A DNA stretch of 47,874 bases from DAIUFH01 sp036844705 (GTDB lineage Bacteria > Bacillota > Clostridia > Tissierellales > Tissierellaceae). The DNA lies in the NCBI GenBank assembly GCA_036844705.1, contig DAIUFH010000007.1, positions 1-47,874 of the forward strand, given 5' to 3'. The stretch's first letter is position 1. Every line of letters starts with the position of its first letter. Shown here in pieces: positions 17,558 to 26,091 of this stretch. The position numbers and the translations under genes are program-made. Under the pieces are notes generated by a model, which saw only the letters and a list, made by a program, of their open reading frames with translations, did no database searches and was not told where the DNA came from.

Positions 17558-18589
17558 TTATACCTCCATACCTGATAAATAATCTCTAATTAGTTTAGCT
17601 CTTACTTTATCTCTCTCTTCTTTTTCCGCTTCTTTATTTACTATGTTCTGTAAATTTGCTGGCATGATATCTACCATCAATTTTAGAATACCTTCCAATT
17701 TTGTATCTGTTATATAACCCATATCATATGCTAATTTTACATTGGATAAGTGCTTCATTGCCTCCTTAGAAGATATTAGCCTACTATTACACAATATACC
17801 ATATGATCTAAATACCTTATCTTCCACCTCAATACCTTTTTTATTCTGTAGAAATTTTCGTGTATTTCTTTCCTTAGTTACTACCTGAGAAATAAGCTTA
17901 TTTAATTTATTTATTATTTCTTCTTCTGTCTCACCTAATGTAATCTGATTTGAAATCTGATATAAATTTCCTATGGCTTCTGAACCTTCCCCATAAATCC
18001 CTCTGACTGTTAACCCTATTTTTCTTAGTGCTTCAAATAAGGAATTTGCATTCCCAGTCATAGTAAGACACGGCAAATGAACCATTACAGATGCCCTTAA
18101 CCCTGTTCCTACGTTGGTAGGACACGAGGTTAAATATCCCAGTTCCTTATGATATGCAAAATTTAGTTTTGACTCCAGCTTGTCATCTATATCTGAGCAC
18201 GATAGCCAAGCCTCATCTAAATTCAACCCAGGTAAAAGAGTCTGAATTCTTAGGTGATCTTCTTCATTTATCATAATTGTTGCTTTTTCATCATCTCTTA
18301 TTAAAAAACTACTTTTATCCATCTTCTGGATAAGTCCTGGACTTATCAAATGTTGTTCTATATACATAAGCCTTTCATTTTGTGTTAAATCCCTTATACG
18401 GTAAAATCTATAATTTGAGTCATTAAAAGTTTCCTTCATGGTAATTAATATAGAATCTGTAAGCTTATCAGATTCTTCAATGCTCATATATAGAGGAAAT
18501 TTATATTCGTTTAAATTTCTAGCTACTCTAATTCTAGTGCTAACAGCTACATCTTGATCCTTTGAAGTGTTTTCTAACGGTCTAGCCAC
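17558..18589 (-). CDS. mcsB: Protein-arginine kinase McsB
   Basis: McsB phosphorylates arginine residues, tagging proteins for ClpC-ClpP degradation and inactivating CtsR. It has the guanidino-kinase fold: VAVSTRIRVARNLNEYKFP for nucleotide phosphate binding, TSCPTNVGTGLRASVMVHLP with the conserved catalytic-site cysteine, and RGIYGEGSEAIGNLYQISNQ. At 343 residues it is slightly shorter than B. subtilis McsB. The start is GTG with GGGAGTGA overlapping the mcsA stop, so the two are translationally coupled; McsA is its activator. Confidence 0.95.
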   Translation of the reverse strand: MARPLENTSKDQDVAVSTRIRVARNLNEYKFPLYMSIEESDKLTDSILITMKETFNDSNYRFYRIRDLTQNERLMYIEQHLISPGLIQKMDKSSFLIRDDEKATIMINEEDHLRIQTLLPGLNLDEAWLSCSDIDDKLESKLNFAYHKELGYLTSCPTNVGTGLRASVMVHLPCLTMTGNANSLFEALRKIGLTVRGIYGEGSEAIGNLYQISNQITLGETEEEIINKLNKLISQVVTKERNTRKFLQNKKGIEVEDKVFRSYGILCNSRLISSKEAMKHLSNVKLAYDMGYITDTKLEGILKLMVDIMPANLQNIVNKEAEKEERDKVRAKLIRDYLSGMEV

Positions 18590-18593
18590 AATA

Positions 18594-19103
18594 TCACTCC
18601 CTATTCATTTGAAGCTTTTCCTTCATTCTCTTTATTTCATCTCTTAGTACTGCAGCCTGTTCAAACTCTTCTGCTTTTACTGCCTCTTCTAGCTTCATGG
18701 ACAATTCATCAACTTCCTTTTCCAGCAAAATATCAGGTCCAATTCTATTTGGAGCCTTGCCTCTATGATGGTAATGTCCATGAATTCCATTTATAATAGG
18801 TTTTATATATTGTGAAAACTCATCGTAGCATTTGGCGCATCCCAATTTACCCGTCTTTTGAAATGTGCTTAAGGTTAAACCACAGTTAGAACAGGTAATG
18901 TCATCAACTTCTGTATCTTCATCAATCTTGGAATTATCAAAGAGACCTGAAAACAATTTATGAATTGAAAATGGTTTATAAATGTCGAAATCTTGATTTT
19001 CGAAAGCACATATTTCACATAAATGTTTCTCTTCTATTTTTCCATTGATAATCTTTGTATAATGTAAACTTGCATTTCTTTTTTTACAAATATCACACAA
19101 CAT
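18594..19103 (-). CDS. mcsA: McsA, zinc-finger activator of McsB
   Basis: McsA activates McsB and responds to heat, metal and redox stress. Four CxxC motifs are present (CDIC, CEIC, CSNC, CAKC), enough for two zinc sites, followed by a C-terminal UVR motif (KLEEAVKAEEFEQAAVLRDE). I start at the ATG at 19103, reading MLCDICKK, because GGGGGGAT lies just upstream and because McsA proteins normally begin this way. The start at 19124 would overlap ctsR. The length of 169 is close to the family's usual 180 or so. Confidence 0.93.
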   Translation of the reverse strand: MLCDICKKRNASLHYTKIINGKIEEKHLCEICAFENQDFDIYKPFSIHKLFSGLFDNSKIDEDTEVDDITCSNCGLTLSTFQKTGKLGCAKCYDEFSQYIKPIINGIHGHYHHRGKAPNRIGPDILLEKEVDELSMKLEEAVKAEEFEQAAVLRDEIKRMKEKLQMNRE

Positions 19104-19113
19104 AATATCCCCC

Positions 19114-19569
19114 CTACATAACAAGTATTAACAAAATATTTTTTAATATATCTGCTCTTAAAACATTTCTAAGACTATTATCGCAGTTTATTGCACTGTC
19201 ACTAATAGCTGCTTTTATAATATTGGATTCTCTATCAGTAACAATATCTTCATCTCTCAAGCTATCTACAATATCAAAAGCCTTGTTTTTTGTAATAGAA
19301 TCCCCTATAGTATTTACTATGATATCATTAATATCCTCATTCTCATCGAAGCTAACCTTTACAATTTTAATATACCCACCACCGCCTCTTCTACTCTCTA
19401 TATAATACCCCTTATATGGTGTAAATCGTGTAGATAGAACATAATTAATTTGCGAAGGTGCACAATCAAAATACTCTGCTAATTCATTTCGTTGAATTTC
19501 TACACTGCCATTTGCCTCCTCTAATAAACTAATAATGAACTTTTCTATTAAATTGCTCAATCCGGACAT
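19114..19569 (-). CDS. ctsR: Transcriptional repressor CtsR
   Basis: CtsR represses clp genes at normal temperature. The winged helix-turn-helix is in residues 1-70 (IEKFIISLLEEANGSVEIQR, AEYFDCAPSQINYVLSTRF), followed by the glycine-rich wing SRRGGGGYIKIVKV, the family's thermosensing loop. The C-terminal dimerisation domain also carries the McsB-sensitive region. The length of 151 matches B. subtilis CtsR. A CtsR operator at 19587-19603 lies immediately before the ribosome binding site AAAGGAG, indicating autoregulation of the operon. Confidence 0.95.
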   Translation of the reverse strand: MSGLSNLIEKFIISLLEEANGSVEIQRNELAEYFDCAPSQINYVLSTRFTPYKGYYIESRRGGGGYIKIVKVSFDENEDINDIIVNTIGDSITKNKAFDIVDSLRDEDIVTDRESNIIKAAISDSAINCDNSLRNVLRADILKNILLILVM

Positions 19570-19586
19570 TATATCGCTCCTTTGAC

Positions 19587-19643
19587 TTTGACTTTCTTTG
19601 TCCTTCTTTACTAAAATTAAGCTGATTTCTCAGCCTATTTCAA
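19587..19643 (-). promoter_or_regulatory. CtsR operator and candidate promoter of the clp operon
   Basis: The minus strand carries GGACAAAGAAAGTCAAA (19587-19603), one mismatch from the CtsR consensus GGTCAAA-NAN-RGTCAAA, followed by a third GTCAAA unit. A candidate promoter, TTGAAA (19638-19643) and TAATTT (19614-19619) with 18 bases between, would put the operator around the transcription start. A short hairpin (GGCTGA-GAAA-TCAGCT) lies in the spacer and may terminate the upstream transcript weakly. Confidence 0.8.
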
Positions 19644-20419
19644 TATTCTCTAATTTTATTGTATTCACTAAATGCTTTTATCATACTCTGATTATTTAAA
19701 ACGCTAAGGGCTGCATCATAAGTAGTATCTATTAAAACCCATTCACCCTCTAACAGCACTTCATTCCACGCATGATATGCATTCATATCATTTTTATAAC
19801 CCTTCACTAATTTAGTATAAATACCTTCTGATCTTAATATACCCGCAAACAGAGCAGCATAATCATAGCATATACCTTTTTTACTTTCAATTACAGCTTC
19901 TATATCAGGGACATAATCATCTGAAATATAATTTGTTTTTAAAAAATCATATTTTATATTATTTACAATATAATCGTAAACCGCTTCAATTTTTTCTTTA
20001 TCAGTTTTACAACTTCTTGTCAATTGGTCAGCAAGCTCAGTGAGCTTAGTTTTATTTTCCCAATATACAGGCTGACTAGATGAAAGAAATACATCAATTG
20101 AATTGCTATTCATATCGACATGAGATTTATAAACTACCTTATATTTATTTTCACTTGTATTTTCTAATATTTTAACTAAATATATACCTTTACCAAGTTG
20201 TGCTGGTATCTCTTCTGCTGAATTATTGAGGTTATAATAATATTTGTCATTACCCTTTTCAACCATAACTCTCATGTCACTTCCATATCTTGTACTCTCA
20301 ACTTTAATCTCATTGTTATTTAATACGGAAATGTTATATAAAGAACCAGCATAAGCTTGTCCAATGCTTACACTAAAAAAAACAAACATAAAAATAATAC
20401 TGATTGCCTTTCTAATCAC
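19640..20419 (-). CDS. Secreted transglutaminase-like domain protein
   Basis: A 259-residue exported protein: a signal peptide (residues 1-25, IRKAISIIFMFVFFSVSIG then QAYA), a beta-rich middle domain, and a transglutaminase/protease-like core from about residue 130. The catalytic Cys is in GICYDYAALFAGILRSEG, the His in AYHAWNEVLL and the Asp in WVLIDTTYDA, forming the Cys-His-Asp triad. Substrates of such bacterial proteins are mostly unknown; a cell-wall or surface peptide target is plausible. The start is a GTG with AAAGGAGAG upstream. A c-di-GMP-I riboswitch directly precedes this ribosome binding site. Confidence 0.85.
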   Translation of the reverse strand: MIRKAISIIFMFVFFSVSIGQAYAGSLYNISVLNNNEIKVESTRYGSDMRVMVEKGNDKYYYNLNNSAEEIPAQLGKGIYLVKILENTSENKYKVVYKSHVDMNSNSIDVFLSSSQPVYWENKTKLTELADQLTRSCKTDKEKIEAVYDYIVNNIKYDFLKTNYISDDYVPDIEAVIESKKGICYDYAALFAGILRSEGIYTKLVKGYKNDMNAYHAWNEVLLEGEWVLIDTTYDAALSVLNNQSMIKAFSEYNKIREY

Positions 20420-20431
20420 GTAAACTCTCCT

Positions 20432-20503
20432 TTCGGAAACTGGCTGCCATTTCAGGCCCTGTAGTTTTGCGTCCTTAAGTTTCCCTAAGTTTGCCTTTAT
20501 CGT
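20432..20503 (-). promoter_or_regulatory. Cyclic di-GMP-I (GEMM) riboswitch
   Basis: The minus strand contains the conserved GEMM-I pieces in order: GGCAAAC, a P2 hairpin CTTAGG-GAAA-CTTAAG with a perfect GNRA tetraloop (20474-20489), GGACGCAAAACTAC, GGGCCTGAAA (tetraloop-receptor side), and GGCAGCCAG. The ribosome binding site of the transglutaminase-like gene (AAAGGAGAG, 20425-20433) begins at its 3' edge. No terminator-like T run lies between, so control is more likely at translation initiation than by termination. Confidence 0.92.
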
Positions 20504-20571
20504 TTTGATAGCTTACATATATATCTACTTATAATATATCATTATTTACGAAATAAATAAAGTTTTTTGGT

Positions 20572-20606
20572 AAAAAAAGCCCAACCTTTTGTTGAGCTTT
20601 TTTTTA
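20572..20606 (-). terminator. Terminator after the EF-G-like gene
   Basis: AAGCTCAAC and GTTGGGCTT pair across a short A-rich loop, flanked by A and T runs on both sides, so it could work on either strand. It ends the fusA2-like transcript before the riboswitch gene. Confidence 0.85.
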
Positions 20607-20614
20607 ATCATCTA

Positions 20615-22687
20615 TTAATTGTTTTCTTTTTCTGCCTTGGCTCCTGCAATTATTTTATCTGCAATCATACTTGGAACTTCTTCATATCTTACAAATTCCA
20701 TATTGAAGTTTCCCCTTGCCTGAGTCATAGCTCTCAAGTCTATAGCATATTGGAACATTTCCGCATGTGGAGCTTCTGCTATAATCTTTTGGGTTCCATC
20801 GTCCTGTTGTTCCATACCTAAAATTCTACCTCTACGTTTGTTCATATCTCCCATGACATCACCCATATAATCGTCTGGGATTGATACTTCAACCTTTACT
20901 ATTGGCTCTAGTAATACTGGCTTAGCCGCTTCCATACCCTTCTTGAAAGCAAGTATTGCTGCAAGCTTAAATGACATTTCATTGGAGTCAACATCATGGT
21001 AAGAACCATCAAACAATGTTGCCTTAATGTTTACTACTGGATATCCTGCAAGCACCCCATGCTCTAAAGATTCCCTTATACCTTTTTCAACTGCAGGCCA
21101 AAAGTTTCTTGGAACGGCCCCTCCAAATATTTCTTCAGCAAATACAAATGGTTCCTCACATGGTTCAAATCTCATGTAGACATCACCATATTGGCCTGCT
21201 CCACCTGATTGTTTCTTATGCTTGCCTTGTACAGATGATGTAGCTTTAATTGTTTCTCTATATGCAATCTTTGGATTGACTAACTTTACTTCTACACCAA
21301 AGTTGTTTTTTAGTTTATCTGTTATAACAGTAAGCTGCATATTCCCCTGACCACCAATTAAAAGCTGTTTTGTCTCCGAGTTTCTTTCAACTGTAAATGA
21401 TGGATCCTCATCTGTCAATTTATTTAAAGATAAACCAATCTTTTCTTCATCGCCTTTATTTTTTGCTTCAACTGCTAAGTATAATGTTGGTTTAGGATAT
21501 TCAATCTTGTCATATATAGTTTGATTATTTTTATTGCAAAGTGTATCCCCTGTTTGAGTATAGTTAAGCTTAGAAGTAGCACCTATATCACCAGCTACGA
21601 TTTCTGATGTTTCAATCTGATTTCTACCTCTTAAATAGAATAACCCTCCTAATTTTTCAGCCTTATCCTTGGTTGAATTGTATAGCTCCATATCCTTTGT
21701 AATTTTCCCTGATAAAACCTTGAATAGAGATATCTTTCCGACAAATGGGTCTACTATTGTCTTGAATACAACAGCAGAAAAAGGTTCTTTAACGTCTACC
21801 TTTCTCTCTACAGGATCATCATTATCATCTAATCCTTTATATGAACCAATATCTAATGGAGAAGGCATATATTTACCAATAACTTCTAATAGGAAATCTG
21901 CCCCTATAGTTTTTTCACATGAACCAACTAATAGAGGTGTCAAATCACCACTTTCAATTGAAAGTCTAATTCCTTTTTCCAATTCTTCAGCAGTAAAAGG
22001 TTCCCCTCCAAAATATTTCTCCATTAGTTCTTCATCTGTTTCAGCAACCTTTTCATTGATATTTTCTATTATTTCCTCAACTAAACCTTCATGCTCATTA
22101 GGTACAGGTATTTCCTTTCTTACATTTCCATTGTACTCATAGGATTTGCCCTCTAAAACGTTCGTAAACCCATTAAACTTATCAGATACTCCTATCGGCA
22201 ATGCAAATGGTATTATTTTTTCTCCAAATTTAGCTTTTAAGTCTTCGAGTACTTTGTCGAAATCAATATTTTCTTTGTCCATTTTATTCAAGAAAATAAT
22301 TCTTGGAGTCTTATATTTCTCCAAGTTTCTCCATGACTTTTCAGTTCCAACCTCAATACCAGAGGAAGCATCAACTAATAGAACAGATCCTTCACTGGCT
22401 CTTTTAGCACCATACATTTCACCAATAAAATCAAAATATCCTGGTGTATCTAATAAATTGAACTTTATGTTATTCCATTCAACAGGTATAACTGATGTTC
22501 CAATGGATACTTTTCTAGCTATTTCTTCTTTATCAAAGTCAGACATTGTATTTCCGTCTGATACTTTCCCTTGCCTATTGGTAATTCCTAATGCAAATAA
22601 AACCGCTTCTGTTAAAGTTGTTTTTCCACTACTACTGTGTCCTAGTAAAGCTACATTTCTGATTTTGTCAGCTGAATACGCTTTCAT
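20615..22687 (-). CDS. EF-G-like translation GTPase (FusA2 type)
   Basis: A 690-residue GTPase with the five-domain architecture of elongation factor G. The G1 loop is GHSSSGKTTLTE (residues 16-27), G3 is LLDTPGYFDF and G4 is FLNKMDKEN. Domain IV has GGAGQYGDVYMRFEP and domain V KVEVSIPDDYMGDVMGDMNK with RRGRILG. Canonical EF-G usually sits in the str operon next to tuf. This gene is elsewhere and has the SSSGKTT form, so it is probably the second, divergent EF-G found in many Clostridia, whose role is poorly known. The ATG follows GGGGGAAATGAAGG. Confidence 0.88.
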   Translation of the reverse strand: MKAYSADKIRNVALLGHSSSGKTTLTEAVLFALGITNRQGKVSDGNTMSDFDKEEIARKVSIGTSVIPVEWNNIKFNLLDTPGYFDFIGEMYGAKRASEGSVLLVDASSGIEVGTEKSWRNLEKYKTPRIIFLNKMDKENIDFDKVLEDLKAKFGEKIIPFALPIGVSDKFNGFTNVLEGKSYEYNGNVRKEIPVPNEHEGLVEEIIENINEKVAETDEELMEKYFGGEPFTAEELEKGIRLSIESGDLTPLLVGSCEKTIGADFLLEVIGKYMPSPLDIGSYKGLDDNDDPVERKVDVKEPFSAVVFKTIVDPFVGKISLFKVLSGKITKDMELYNSTKDKAEKLGGLFYLRGRNQIETSEIVAGDIGATSKLNYTQTGDTLCNKNNQTIYDKIEYPKPTLYLAVEAKNKGDEEKIGLSLNKLTDEDPSFTVERNSETKQLLIGGQGNMQLTVITDKLKNNFGVEVKLVNPKIAYRETIKATSSVQGKHKKQSGGAGQYGDVYMRFEPCEEPFVFAEEIFGGAVPRNFWPAVEKGIRESLEHGVLAGYPVVNIKATLFDGSYHDVDSNEMSFKLAAILAFKKGMEAAKPVLLEPIVKVEVSIPDDYMGDVMGDMNKRRGRILGMEQQDDGTQKIIAEAPHAEMFQYAIDLRAMTQARGNFNMEFVRYEEVPSMIADKIIAGAKAEKENN

Positions 22688-22984
22688 CCTTCATTTCCCC
22701 CTTAACTAGCATTATATTTAAAAGATTCTTAAAACCTTTTTATACAGTTTTACAATAACTTATTATTTCCAATAGTCACATTATTTACACCAATTGATTA
22801 TATCATGAAAATAATATTATTTAAAGAAATATTTTAAATTCAAGCTATTTGGGCATCTAGAGAATTCAAACATATGTGACACGACCTAAGGAAAAATTTG
22901 CTCTAAAAATGGAAACCATTGAAAAGGTACCTCATATATACTATTTTGATTGTAGCATATCGTAATAGAGGAAAATCATTGAAA

Positions 22985-23596
22985 TTAGTATGTTATTTGC
23001 TCCAATAAGAATTCACCATAGTTATTGACTACTATCTTTACCAAACCGATATCTTGAGCATAATATTCCTTTACTGTGAAATCCTTGTTAGTATATCTAA
23101 CCACAACTGTCTCAAAGTCTCCTGCATTGGTTTCAACTAATGCTTTGGTTTTTATAATCTCATATTGGCCTCCATCATCATCCATCCATTTAGTTCCTGC
23201 CTCAACTGGAGACTTTAATATGGTGTCTTCCCTATTAGGAACCAAATTCGAGATATAATCCTTCTCAAATCCATCATTTCCTACTTCCTCTGTATATACA
23301 AGTCTGATTGAATCACCTGTAACATCATATACAAGCACAGTCCTTGTCAATAAATCTACCTGTTTTAGTTGAATCTTTCCATTAGCAATTTTATCTACAA
23401 TATGAGTAAAGCTGGCATTCTCTGTAGCGTTCTTAAATATTTTTGTCATATTTTTTTTTGGAAAATATGTTAGCTCTATTGATTGTTGAATTCTTGATCT
23501 ATTATTTATTTTGACTATAACTCCGTATATTATAAACAATATAGAGACTACAATAATTATCCAGATAATCAATCTAGTATTTAATAACCTATCCAT
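22985..23596 (-). CDS. Membrane-anchored protein of unknown function
   Basis: A 203-residue protein with one N-terminal membrane segment (LIIWIIIVVSILFIIYGVIV, residues 9-28) and a predicted extracellular beta-rich domain, with RLVYTEEVGNDGF, LKSPVEAGTKWMDDDGGQY and YAQDIGLVKIVV. The last phrases resemble proteins that report apolar-surface folds in Firmicutes, but I do not recognise a family with confidence. Its AAAGGGGTG ribosome binding site lies in the right arm of a perfect 12-base inverted repeat. It is downstream of lepB and could be co-transcribed. Confidence 0.7.
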   Translation of the reverse strand: MDRLLNTRLIIWIIIVVSILFIIYGVIVKINNRSRIQQSIELTYFPKKNMTKIFKNATENASFTHIVDKIANGKIQLKQVDLLTRTVLVYDVTGDSIRLVYTEEVGNDGFEKDYISNLVPNREDTILKSPVEAGTKWMDDDGGQYEIIKTKALVETNAGDFETVVVRYTNKDFTVKEYYAQDIGLVKIVVNNYGEFLLEQITY

Positions 23597-23602
23597 AAAA
23601 AC

Positions 23603-23644
23603 ACCCCTTTAATTTTCTCTTTATATTGTAGTAATTAAAGGGGT
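23603..23644 (-). terminator. Inverted repeat between lepB and the anchored-protein gene
   Basis: Perfect 12-base arms ACCCCTTTAATT and AATTAAAGGGGT are separated by 18 bases. On the minus strand the right arm is followed by GTTTTTATGG. It may act as the lepB terminator, as a switch masking the ribosome binding site AAAGGGGTG of the next gene, or both. Confidence 0.6.
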
Positions 23645-23670
23645 AGAATATGATAGTTTGTACAAATTAT

Positions 23671-24303
23671 TTACTTTATCTTTCCAAAACTGCTGAAAGG
23701 AAATATCCTATAAAAAGCCTTTCCTTTTATTTGCGAAATATCTATAAAACCTAAATCCCTACTATCCATGCTATTACCTCTATTATCTCCAAGTACAAAC
23801 ACCTTATCCTTAGGAACCTCAACTGGGAATTTTAGCATAGAGCCTGCAATAGTAGGTTCCTTAATATACTCTTCTTCTTGAACCTTACCGTTTATATACA
23901 ACTTACCGTCCTGTATGTCAATAAGATCACCATATACACCTATGACTCTTTTTATAAGATTATTCTTCTCAATATTACCTGTAAAACGATATTTTATACC
24001 ATCTAAAATATCTTTACCTTCATTTAACATATTTTTAAATATACCTTTTTCTAAACTAACTTTATTTAAGATAATGATATCTCCTCTTTTTGGTTCATTA
24101 AATTGATATCCTATCTTATTTACAACAACCCTATTGTTTTCCTGAAGTGTCGGCTCCATTGATTGCTCTTTAATTGTAGTCATTGAGACAATATTAGATA
24201 CTATAAACAATGATACTACAACTGCCATAGCAATAGTTATAATCCATTCAAACATTTCCCTAAAGATATTTTTCTTTTGTTTTTGTTTGATTTTATAGTT
24301 CAT
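23671..24303 (-). CDS. lepB: Signal peptidase I
   Basis: A 210-residue type I signal peptidase that removes signal peptides from exported proteins on the outer face of the membrane. A single N-terminal membrane anchor (WIITIAMAVVVSLFIVSNIV, about residues 19-38) is followed by the catalytic Ser in EQSMEPTL and the general-base Lys in NLIKRVIGVYGD. VFVLGDNRGNSMDSRDLG is the conserved box E region. About 30 extra residues between the Ser and Lys boxes (KGIFKNMLNEGKDILDGI) make this a slightly longer form. The ribosome binding site AAAGGAA is somewhat far from the ATG. Confidence 0.95.
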   Translation of the reverse strand: MNYKIKQKQKKNIFREMFEWIITIAMAVVVSLFIVSNIVSMTTIKEQSMEPTLQENNRVVVNKIGYQFNEPKRGDIIILNKVSLEKGIFKNMLNEGKDILDGIKYRFTGNIEKNNLIKRVIGVYGDLIDIQDGKLYINGKVQEEEYIKEPTIAGSMLKFPVEVPKDKVFVLGDNRGNSMDSRDLGFIDISQIKGKAFYRIFPFSSFGKIK

Positions 24304-24324
24304 ATATAGATGGTTCCTTTCTGT

Positions 24325-24939
24325 CTATTTGGATACAAATTTATTGTCCTTAATAAAAAATCTCAAAAGATAGTCCTTTCCAAAGGTAGCATAGTCTATA
24401 TTTATTCTCTTGCTTCTAACAATATCCTCAGCATTGATCTTTTGAGCAGCATCTTCTACCCAGATTCTATCATCATTAACTAAATCAGACCCATAGAATT
24501 TTTCTTTAGACAAACCCATAGCCATGACTAACTTTGCAGGACCATTAGTCATATTTATAATTTCCCTCTTTGATGGAGCATTATATTCCCGATTATACCT
24601 ATTTTTATACATTTCTTCAATGTCAGAAATTGGCTCTAAAGCTCTTAGCAATACTGCCCCGTGGACTCCCTTTTTTTCTGTAACTATATTGAACAGCTGA
24701 TACATTCCATATATATTATAAATATATATATGCCCGCCGGGTTCGTCAATAATCCTTGTCCTTTCTGTCAAGCCCTTATTGAAATGTGCACCTTCATCCT
24801 TAGAATTTATATAAGCTTCTGTTTCAACTATTATGCCTTTATAGATACTTGAATCAGTCTTATGTACTATAATTTTACCCAATAAATCTCTAGCTACCAG
24901 TATTGTATTTCTATCATAAAAGTCTCTCTTTAATCTCAT
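24325..24939 (-). CDS. mpg: 3-methyladenine DNA glycosylase (AAG/MPG family)
   Basis: A base-excision repair enzyme that removes alkylated purines. It has the AAG-type core: VARDLLGKIIVHK, then IVETEAYINSKDEGAHFNKG with the catalytic Glu of VETEAY, RTRIIDEPGGHIYIYNIYGM, and a late block NMTNGPAKLVMAMGLSK. The length of 204 is normal. The ATG follows AGGAGTATAAT. The phosphatase gene upstream ends 12 bases away and the two are probably co-transcribed. Confidence 0.93.
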   Translation of the reverse strand: MRLKRDFYDRNTILVARDLLGKIIVHKTDSSIYKGIIVETEAYINSKDEGAHFNKGLTERTRIIDEPGGHIYIYNIYGMYQLFNIVTEKKGVHGAVLLRALEPISDIEEMYKNRYNREYNAPSKREIINMTNGPAKLVMAMGLSKEKFYGSDLVNDDRIWVEDAAQKINAEDIVRSKRINIDYATFGKDYLLRFFIKDNKFVSK

Positions 24940-24951
24940 ATTATACTCCTA

Positions 24952-25581
24952 TTACCACCTATATAAATCAAATTCCTGTATATCCAAATGAGATACATCA
25001 TTTTCTACAATAAATTCCATTTTGTCTTCTTTCAATTCAACGATATTCAGCGCTGTACCAGTATAAACAGGAAGTTTTGAAAATTCCTCCAGTGGTAGTC
25101 CTTTTATATTTGCTATCAATGCCTTAATAGTTACTCCATGAGTAACTACTAATATATTTTCATATTTCTTAGATTTTATTTCATCTATAAAGATATTAAT
25201 CCTCTTGAATAACTCCTCATAGGATTCCCCTTTCATGGGAACAAATCTTACTGGGTCATTATTGTAAATAGAAAACTCTTCAGGATATTTATTAGCTATA
25301 TCGTCTATACACATTCCTTCCCAAATGCCAAAACCAAGTTCTCTAATATTGACAGTTGTTTCTATTTTAATATTTCTGTTACCTCGTATCAATTTTGCAG
25401 TCTCCAAAGCTCTATTTTGAGGACTTGAATATATCATGTCAAACTTTACATTCTGCAATTTTTCTCCTAATTTTATTGCCCTCATTATGCCATCCTCAGT
25501 CAAATTCGAATCTCCCCATCCCTGGAGTATTCTTTTAATATTCCATTCTGTAGTACCATGTCTAGTAATATATACTTTCAT
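24952..25581 (-). CDS. Histidine phosphatase family protein
   Basis: A 209-residue phosphatase of the phosphoglycerate mutase-like superfamily. The phospho-accepting His is in YITRHGTTEWN (RHG at residues 6-8), RALETAKLI supplies a conserved Arg, and VVTHGVTIKALI supplies the second His. Members include alpha-ribazole phosphatases and broad-specificity sugar phosphatases. No cobalamin gene is nearby, so the substrate cannot be named. The ATG has GGAGGGACTTA before it. Confidence 0.9.
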   Translation of the reverse strand: MKVYITRHGTTEWNIKRILQGWGDSNLTEDGIMRAIKLGEKLQNVKFDMIYSSPQNRALETAKLIRGNRNIKIETTVNIRELGFGIWEGMCIDDIANKYPEEFSIYNNDPVRFVPMKGESYEELFKRINIFIDEIKSKKYENILVVTHGVTIKALIANIKGLPLEEFSKLPVYTGTALNIVELKEDKMEFIVENDVSHLDIQEFDLYRW

Positions 25582-25753
25582 TAAGTCCCTCCATCTTATA
25601 ACTATAGTTCCTTTGCACTTCTGATTACTAGTCCACCAATTTTTACCCTCTCTTTACTTAACATAATGATTATATCATAACTAAATACATTGTAAAAAAT
25701 ATTATTTACATTAGGACTTTATGGGTATTAATACATTGAATGGAGGTATGATT

Positions 25754-26086
25754 ATGGAGGATTTAACCAATAAAAAATGTGTTCCATGTAGTATAGGAGC
25801 CGATCCTTTGGATGAAGATTTTATAAAGATTTTTCTAAAAGGGTTAAAAGAAGGTTAGAAGGTATTAGACAATAAAGTAATCGAAAAAACATTCAAATTT
25901 AAAGACTTTAAAGAAGGCCTAGATTTTACTAACAAGGTAGGCAATCTAGCTGAGTCCGAAGGACATCATCCTGAAATAACTCTTTCATGGGGATGGGTAA
26001 GGATTCGTCTTACAACCTATAAAATAAAAGGTCTTCATGAAAATGATTTTATATTAGCAGCAAAAATTGATAAAATATATTCGTAA
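25754..26086 (+). pseudogene. Pterin-4a-carbinolamine dehydratase gene with an internal stop
   Basis: The frame from the ATG at 25754 (GGAGG seven bases upstream) encodes 34 residues to KGLKEG, then TAG at 25856-25858, and continues to a TAA at 26084 for a total of 110 codons. The downstream part is clear family sequence: KVLDNKVIEKTFKFKDF, AESEGHHPEITLSWGW, then GLHENDFILAAKID. The TAG stands where the family has Trp (TGG to TAG). The third active-site His, expected after LTT, is Tyr (LTTYKIKGL). Two lesions argue for a real pseudogene rather than a sequencing error. Confidence 0.85.
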
Positions 26087-26091
26087 TGTTT

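Noticed and set aside
22688..22984. Possible small RNA or gene in the 300-base gap before the EF-G-like gene
   Set aside because: The stretch is AT-rich with no ORF, convincing hairpin or promoter pair; it probably holds only the EF-G-like gene's promoter.
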